Part shown: positions 58,250-64,000 of the stretch, piece after piece | Layout of the letters: the number at the start of each line of letters is the position of its first letter | Position numbering within the stretch: the first letter of the stretch is position 1 | Source of the DNA: Gloeopeniophorella convolvens | Lineage: Eukaryota; Basidiomycota; Agaricomycetes; Russulales | Assembly: GCA_022496205.1 (NCBI GenBank) | Contig: WTXD01000059.1 | Coordinates: 95,379 to 159,378, forward strand | Direction of reading: 5' to 3' | DNA length: 64,000 bases | Program-made: the position numbers and the translations under genes | The notes under the pieces: model-generated | What the model saw: only the letters and a program-made list of their open reading frames with translations | Told to the model about the DNA's origin: nothing | Databases searched by the model: none

Positions 58250-60825
58250 CAGCAAGTTGCGCTCCGCTGGCGCGCCCCCGCTCCATCTCCTGCTTGACCA
58301 CCATCCCCACTGTTCCATTCCGCAACTCCCTTTCCTGCTCCCCTACAGTGTCTCAATATAGTAATGCATGTGACTTCCATTTTTGGTATATTGACCCACA
58401 TGCACTCCGGATAGCACCTCTCAGCACGAAAACTTGACATTACGAAGGGATGATAGTCTAAAGCATGGTAGCTATGATGTCTAGTGGTAGGGATCATTGT
58501 GAAGTAAAAGAATGTACAAAAATTGAAAGGAGTGGTGTGCAATTCTTTGTTGGATGTGTTATGGTCAGGATAGATGTGGTTAGAACAAGATCATGCATGC
58601 TCGGAACAACATGAAATGACATAGCACAATTAATACTTCGTGTGTCAGGACTCACTCGCGGTGTACGTGCAGAGAGGATAGCAGAGGGATTTGGAGAGCG
58701 TCACAAGGAGGAAGACAGAAGATGAGCTGCGATATGCAGGAATGGAGTGGGAACACACTAACAGTGCTATTGCAGTGCTAGGTACAGATGAGAGTGCCAC
58801 AGATGGACAGTCTGAGGACCACTGGGCGATACATGGGGGTCTTATATACTATTGAAGACCCCCCAGACAAATCTGGTCTAATTGCTGATGGGGATTCCAT
58901 AGGGGATTCCCCATAACCTCTCCTCTCTGATACGCTTCTCAGATTCCATCGCAGGGTGGGGCTTAAGGCCCCATGGAGTTCTTGATGATTAGGGTCCCAA
59001 AGAGGACACATGAAGTGTTTCATCTTGATCAAGGTTCTGGTTACTTTGGGACGAGTAATATGGCCATTCTGAGAGATCTCTAGTCCGGGATCTTGGGGGT
59101 ATCTCAGGGTTAATTGGCCATTAGGGAGTAGGGCAAGGAATGGGGGTGAAGGGTCACGTGATGCATTTTGACTTGTAGTTGCAATGTGAGTGGTATGCGT
59201 CGCATTGTGAGTGACATGTAGGGTGTTTACTGATAGGGCTGCATCACCAAAACCCGAAACTTCTTGCGGGCCCTTGTGGCCCGGAGGGGCTCCGGGTCCG
59301 GTTATCGCGCCCGGTATGGCCGTGTATCTTCCGGATCGAGAATTCATCGATAGGCAAGCTTGGGCAAGATCGGGTATTTGCGAGATCAAAACTGTGAGAT
59401 GAGACCCGGTTATTACCGGAGGTTGTCGGGGTGCCATGGCTTGCCATGGACCCTTGGCGATCGGTGACTGGATTCGGCATCGACTTGTCGCCCCTTGAGA
59501 TTCCGGTGACCATTATCACATTATTGCACAATTTCAACAAGATCTACGAGGTCATGTAAGGGCCATTGAACACTGCAAGATGCTGCATGCTGCCTCGCGA
59601 CGGCGCAGTTCGTGCGCGACATCACAACCAGCGTGGCCCTTCTCAGCTCTCACCACGACGTATGCGCCCCTGAATCACTGCCACCGCCTCCTGCCTCGTT
59701 GCTGTCTCCACCGAGCCCTCGTCCTAGGTCTATCAATTCGCCCCCATCGGCCAGCCACCACGAGTGCCTCGCAGAACGACATGCACACACAATTCGCGTC
59801 GCACGCCCCCGCACTGTACCATGACAACGCCAATGCGCCGGCACAGCGGGTTCAGCTGCATAGCGCGGCCGCGACATGGCAGGGCAACGCGCGCCTGGCA
59901 AGAGCGCTGCTGCTGCAGCGCAGTCCCGTCGACAAAAACGGCTGTTGAATGCGAGCTCCCATGCCCACGCCCCGACTCGTTACGATGACGATGCCACGAA
60001 ATTCGCCGAACAGCCCCATTTCGAATGAGGAGGGACGGGAGAAGGCGCTGCTGTCGCTGCGAGTTGTGCACGCGCCGTGTTGCCTCGGCGGCAGCAGTGC
60101 CATGCCGTCGCTGGGGCACTGCGATAGAGGCGGTGACGATGTGGTGGCATGTGTACACAATTCCTGGCATCTAAGACCACATCAAGACAATGCGGCCACG
60201 GCCATCGCGAATTGCGCGCATGCTGCATGCATGCGCCTGCACACCGCGCACGTCATCACCGATCGTGGGGCGGTCACCTGTCTTCGCGCTATGGTTGGCG
60301 TCGTCGTGACCCCTGAGTGGCAGGGTAGGGCGCGTGGGGGTCCCATGTCGTGGCTAGATGGCGATGAGACCGCATACCGGGCGTGCGATTCAACACGATT
60401 CATGCTGGTTGTGGTTGTAGCAAGTCGATGCGATCATCATCGCCAGCACAAATCATATGTCCAGCGTGAGGGCTAGATCATTGCTGCTTGACCGATTGTC
60501 TTCACCTCGCAGTCAGCGTTGTTGTATAGTAGCCTAGGAGGGTGCGAGGTGAGGCCTTGAGGACTCTGTTCAAGTCACGGTGTGGTGGCCCGAGGGTGCA
60601 CGTGATTGCATGACGCGCGACGTGTGACAATTGATAGTTAGGTACTTTTCGCAAACTTCCCGCGCTCCGGACCGCGCTTACCGGTGCCACAACCGAACTC
60701 CACAAGTGTAAACAATACAAGTCTGACTTTAGGGTTCCTTTTTATTTCCTTTTATTTCCTTGTAAAGCCCATTGTATTTACTACTTAATAAATAATATAT
60801 AACCGCGTTTTGTGGCTAAGTCAAA
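58250..60825. other. Gene-poor subtelomeric region
   Basis: About 2.6 kb with no gene I can firmly support. It contains the 219-codon frame listed separately, C/A-rich overlapping frames on both strands at 59580-60476 without motifs, a near-palindromic GCCATGG pair near 59435-59450, and an AT-rich end (60720-60805) with a tandem TTTTATTTCC unit just before the stop of the transposase. Confidence 0.45.
58778..59437 (-). CDS. Open frame of unknown nature, possible repeat-derived
   Basis: A 219-codon uninterrupted frame starting A-P-R-Q-P-P-V-I-T-G. It is rich in Pro, Ser, Thr and His, has no hydrophobic core segment and no motif I recognise. Another frame over the same DNA also stays open for about 100 codons, so coding status is doubtful. 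Position next to a transposase and telomere makes a mobile-element remnant plausible. Confidence 0.25.
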   Translation of the reverse strand: MAPRQPPVITGSHLTVLISQIPDLAQACLSMNSRSGRYTAIPGAITGPGAPPGHKGPQEVSGFGDAALSVNTLHVTHNATHTTHIATTSQNASRDPSPPFLALLPNGQLTLRYPQDPGLEISQNGHITRPKVTRTLIKMKHFMCPLWDPNHQELHGALSPTLRWNLRSVSERRGYGESPMESPSAIRPDLSGGSSIVYKTPMYRPVVLRLSICGTLICT

Positions 60826-63512
60826 CTACTGAGTACTAGGAGGGTAAGGGGGATAATAAGACTGGGGAGGAGGAAAGTAGGCATAAGGCCAGTAAGAGGG
60901 TGCCTGCCCAGCTGCCATAACGGGATGGGACGCGTGATACGGCGGGGCGGAGGGCGCGGGAAGGGGCTGAGAGGCGGGATATGACGTTGGCGCGGGGGAG
61001 GGCGGGGGAGGGGCTGAGGGAAGCGCGGGGCGGTGCTGTTTCAGGGCAGGGGGCACCATTCCGGGGTTGGCAGCAGCAGCAGCGGCTTGGGCGCGTGCAG
61101 TCGCGTTATTCGCTGCCGTCTTTGCATCGTGTTTGGCCTGCTTGCCAGAGCTCTGGCCCGCTCCGTAAGGGTCGGTAATCTTGAGGCGGGTTTGCTTGCG
61201 GTTGAGTTCGCCTATCGATTCCGCTGCCGGGGGTTCGGTGGACGACGTAGCAGGGCGGGTCCTCTTGCGGCGGCGCTGCTCTCCCATTCGCTCGGAGGTC
61301 TCGGTCCAGGTGTGCTGGTTGGGTGCAATAGACTCCCGGTCTGGAAGCTGGCTGCCGGAAGCGCGTGCCGTCTGGGTGATTGCAGAGATGTGCGTCTCGA
61401 CCATACGAAGGGAGCGATGGATCTCCGGAGATGAAAGCGCGCTGTCCCGTAGGAGCGCTCTAGACATCGAAATGATGTTCTCCAATATGGCTGTTACATC
61501 ATGACGTGCTTCGAGCGCCCCGTTGCTTGGCGCGTCGCTCTGCGAGACGGGCAGACTCAGCGAGTCCGTCTCAGCGGGGCCCTCTGCCGTGTCTCCAGGC
61601 CGATCTGCGGCCCCAAAGAAGTGCTCAGCGGCGGCAACATGCTTGCAGAGCCGCACCCTCGGCCAGTCCGGACAGTCACAGGTATATTTGGCAAGATCCA
61701 CCAAATACATCCTCGACAAATTGGAAGCTGATCGCACATAGAACCGGGCGTCGGCTATGCGCTGAATGGAGTCCTCCTTCATTTCCGGTGCGCGCGTGAG
61801 AATATCCTGGCGGCGCATCTCCGCCAGGTTGGGGCCTTCAAATCCAAGCTTCTGGCGATCGTATCGGCTCGCGTAAGTCGGGAGCATGTCGACTATGAGA
61901 GTGTGCACCAGATGATCGGCTCGGCGGTTTCGTTTACCATCAAGCCAAACAGATTTCAGTACATGATGATAGCTAGATAAACATAGATTGTGAGCGATCT
62001 TGTGTATTCGCGAAGCGATAATGGATCTTACACCTCGATGAGCATGTTTGTATCTCCTTCTTGAAAGATCGTGCGCTGTTGTCTCGAGATCCCGGCCCAG
62101 AGATCTTTGATTGGCATCCAATTGACCTTGAGATAATCTACAACGCTTTGCGAGACCGAGGGATTGGTCTGGATTTGCACCCACCACGCGTTGAACTGCT
62201 CCAAATTGTCGGTCTTTACCCATTTCTGGATAAGCTTCCAGAGATCCGGGAACTCCTCCGTACGAAAATGCATCCGAATGGCGCGTAGGACGTGCCACCA
62301 GCAAAGAAGAAGCTTGGCGTCCGGGTAAACGGACTCTATAGCATTCATTTGTGCTTTGTCGCGATCACTCATAACGATCGCAGGAGTAACAGAGGGACTC
62401 CGCGCCTTTACGAAATTAAGGAAATAGGCGATCGTCGCCTGCGTGCCACTGGACGACAGCATCCAGGCCACCGGAATGCCTGTCAAACGCGAATAAAATT
62501 AAGCGCAAATGAACCGGAAATGAAGCCCAGAGCGTACCATGACCCCACAGATCTCTGACCACCAGAGTAAAGAGTTGAAGACCTGCATACTGAGTGGTGT
62601 TGTGGGTAGCATCAATAGATACAAAATCATTGCCCAGCTCATTGAATCTGTCCCTTTGGAACTTAGTTTGGAAGCATAGGACAAAGGTATCTGGAGATAG
62701 CCCAGATCCAGGGGGAGGAGGATCTTTCTTGTCCTTCAAGATCACATCGGCACCGTCCTGTTGGAGCCGAGCGACCCAGAGCTTAATTGAGACGGCATCA
62801 TTATCGTCTAGGCGGATTTCGTCGTTCTCAACGATCCGGCGAAGGCGGCTGATGTCGCGCATGGTGATATGGTGATCGCGATCTGTTCGCTGGGTGGAGT
62901 CACGCACGCGCTTCAACTGTATGACAGCTGTCAGATAGCGAAATATAATCGCAGATCAAAACTCACTATTGCCTTGGAGTCAATGCCAGTATGCACCATG
63001 TCCATCACCAGATCCCGTATCGCATCTGAAAGACGGGTGAATCGTAGATTTTCATCTCCCACTGGATGATCGTGCTGGTCCTCATACTTCCCGAGGATAG
63101 TCTCGGTGTGCGGATAGAATTTGATGGTCAACTGGCAGCGGCAGCCGGTCTTCTTTGATGGAATCTTCCGCTTCCATTCATTCTTCTTTGGGCAAAGTTT
63201 CTTCCCGCCCGTATACTCACGCGAGCAGCGCATCGTGATTCGCTCCCGCCAGAGCGGCGAGTCCGAATGGACGGTGTTACTCACGATAAGCTCCACCGTA
63301 TTCTTGGACTCCTCGGCTGCCCGCCAGGCCAAGAACTCGTCCTCATTCGGCCATTCGAGAGTCATGCCGCCCTTCTGTCGGTCGTATGTAATGCTCCCGC
63401 GCTGCCGCGATGTTGCGGGATCATCGGCCTGACGCGCGCCCGATTCGGTAAGGCCCAGAGCACGATTCATTTCGGGAACAGAGGGGCCGATAGGGATGTC
63501 AAATGTCGTCAT
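60826..63512 (-). mobile_element. MULE (Mutator-like) transposase gene with FAR1-like and SWIM zinc domains
   Basis: DDE transposase of 839 residues from four exons (minus strand): 63512-62967, 62916-62538, 62479-62032, 61972-60826. The N-terminal FAR1/WRKY-GCM1-like DNA-binding region has T-G-C-R-C-Q-L-T-I and D-Q-H-D-H-P-V. The MULE catalytic core shows the first Asp in V-S-I-D-A-T-H-N-T-T, the second in I-V-M-S-D-R-D-K-A-Q and the C-W-W-H-V motif; the third acidic residue is not assigned. A SWIM zinc finger follows (Y-T-C-D-C-P-D-W, then L-C-K-H-V-A). The C-terminal 250 residues are low-complexity, Ala/Pro then Pro/Tyr-rich. No stop or frameshift interrupts it, so it may be active or recently so. 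An upstream in-frame Met at 63599 would add 29 residues. I did not identify terminal inverted repeats. Confidence 0.85.
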
Positions 63513-63526
63513 CTTGATGCCAGGGC

Positions 63527-63588
63527 AGAGGAGGGAGGAGGAGGAGGAGGATGGGGTATGTGTCCTCCCTCCCTCCCTTCCTCCCTTG
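63527..63588. repeat. Purine tract followed by pyrimidine tract
   Basis: A GGA-rich run (63527-63557) and a CCT-rich run (63562-63586) lie back to back, partly complementary, in the 5' leader of the transposase. RNA or single-stranded DNA could fold here. Confidence 0.6.
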
Positions 63589-63802
63589 ATTCCGGACACA
63601 CAGACACACGGTTTGACGCGTTATTTACGCATTATTTACATACATTTAAGTGCTATGTACTTTACACAAATAAGATACAAGTAAATACAAGACATGTGGA
63701 AAGTCGGAGTTGAAAGTGTGTCCGGGGAGAGCGGACCGGGCTTCCCGAAGCACGGGAAGTTTGCGATTAGTCAAAGACTACAATTGATGCAAACAACTTG
63801 GG

Positions 63803-64000
63803 TTTAGGGTTTAGGGTTTAGGGTTTAGGGTTTAGGGTTTAGGGTTTAGGGTTTAGGGTTTAGGGTTTAGGGTTTAGGGTTTAGGGTTTAGGGTTTAGGG
63901 TTTAGGGTTTAGGGTTTAGGGTTTAGGGTTTAGGGTTTAGGGTTTAGGGTTTAGGGTTTAGGGTTTAGGGTTTAGGGTTTAGGGTTTAGGGTTAGGGTTT
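63803..64000 (+). repeat. Telomere: (TTTAGGG)n
   Basis: Twenty-seven perfect tandem copies of the 7-nt unit TTTAGGG (63803-63991), then one TTAGGG and a partial TTT at the window end. The G-rich strand runs 5' to 3' towards the right edge, so this is a true right chromosome end. The repeat begins about 290 bp upstream of the transposase start codon. Confidence 0.95.

Noticed and set aside
59580..60476. Cluster of overlapping frames on both strands
   Set aside because: Length is explained by C/A-rich composition with few stops; frames on both strands overlap and lack motifs.
60729..60736. Interstitial telomere-like TTTAGGGTT
   Set aside because: A single unit only; expected by chance.
63803..64000. 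CRISPR array
   Set aside because: The repeats are contiguous without spacers and match a telomere.

Overview
The window is the right-hand end of a chromosome of a filamentous basidiomycete, most likely an Agaricomycete. The evidence is the dense 47-70 nt GT-AG introns (up to 14 per gene), basidiomycete-type families (DUF6593, HAM1-like, F-box proteins with a long C-terminal region, a steryl-glucosidase-type GH5, a Zn2Cys6 factor with the N-G-S-L-V-T-G-Q-G-T-R linker) and a run of telomere repeats pointing off the right edge. I assembled the gene models by hand from splice signals, reading frames and family resemblance. Where I give exon coordinates, the phases add up to an open frame.

Layout, left to right. 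1.5-2.3 kb (-): orphan coiled-coil protein with two membrane segments. 4.6-8.2 kb (+): Zn2Cys6 / Fungal_trans transcription factor. 8.5-10.3 kb (-): F-box protein. 12.3-14.4 kb (+): SAM-dependent O-methyltransferase. 15.6-21.5 kb: two paralogous peroxisomal hotdog-fold hydratases, (+) and (-), enclosing an intron-containing tRNA-Met(CAT) and a secreted amidase (-). 23.6-31.6 kb (+): DUF6593 protein, two tandem beta-carbonic anhydrases, a nucleotidyltransferase-fold protein with an apparent frameshift, and a second DUF6593 protein. 32.1-35.0 kb: Sec61 alpha (-) and ribosomal P1 (+), divergent. 35.6-38.1 kb (+): HAM1-like protein. 38.3-40.7 kb (-): MFS transporter of the allantoate/nicotinate permease type. 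41.6-49.6 kb (+): two tandem secreted GH92 alpha-mannosidases. 50.1-51.6 kb (+): aldo-keto reductase. 51.7-53.1 kb (-): Fe(II)/2-oxoglutarate dioxygenase of the gamma-butyrobetaine/trimethyllysine type. 53.3-56.5 kb (-): GH5 glycosidase. 56.7-58.2 kb (+): unknown protein. 58.3-60.8 kb: gene-poor subtelomeric DNA. 60.8-63.5 kb (-): intact-looking MULE transposase. 63.8-64.0 kb: telomere.

Most genes are unrelated housekeeping or secretory functions, not a cluster. The clearest themes are local gene duplication (four paralogue pairs in 64 kb) and extreme exon fragmentation: internal exons of 6, 6, 6, 9, 10, 15, 20 and 20 nt, plus first exons of 3 and 7 nt. I found no convincing gene in 1-1483, 2299-4642, 10274-12290, 14360-15618, 21461-23617, 26298-27382, 28179-28870, 29649-30830, 40697-41594 and most of 58250-60825. 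The best candidates for something not yet described are the 6-nt microexons (one conserved in both hydratases, one carrying part of a catalytic Asp codon in a GH92 enzyme), the TTTAGGG telomere, and two orphan proteins.
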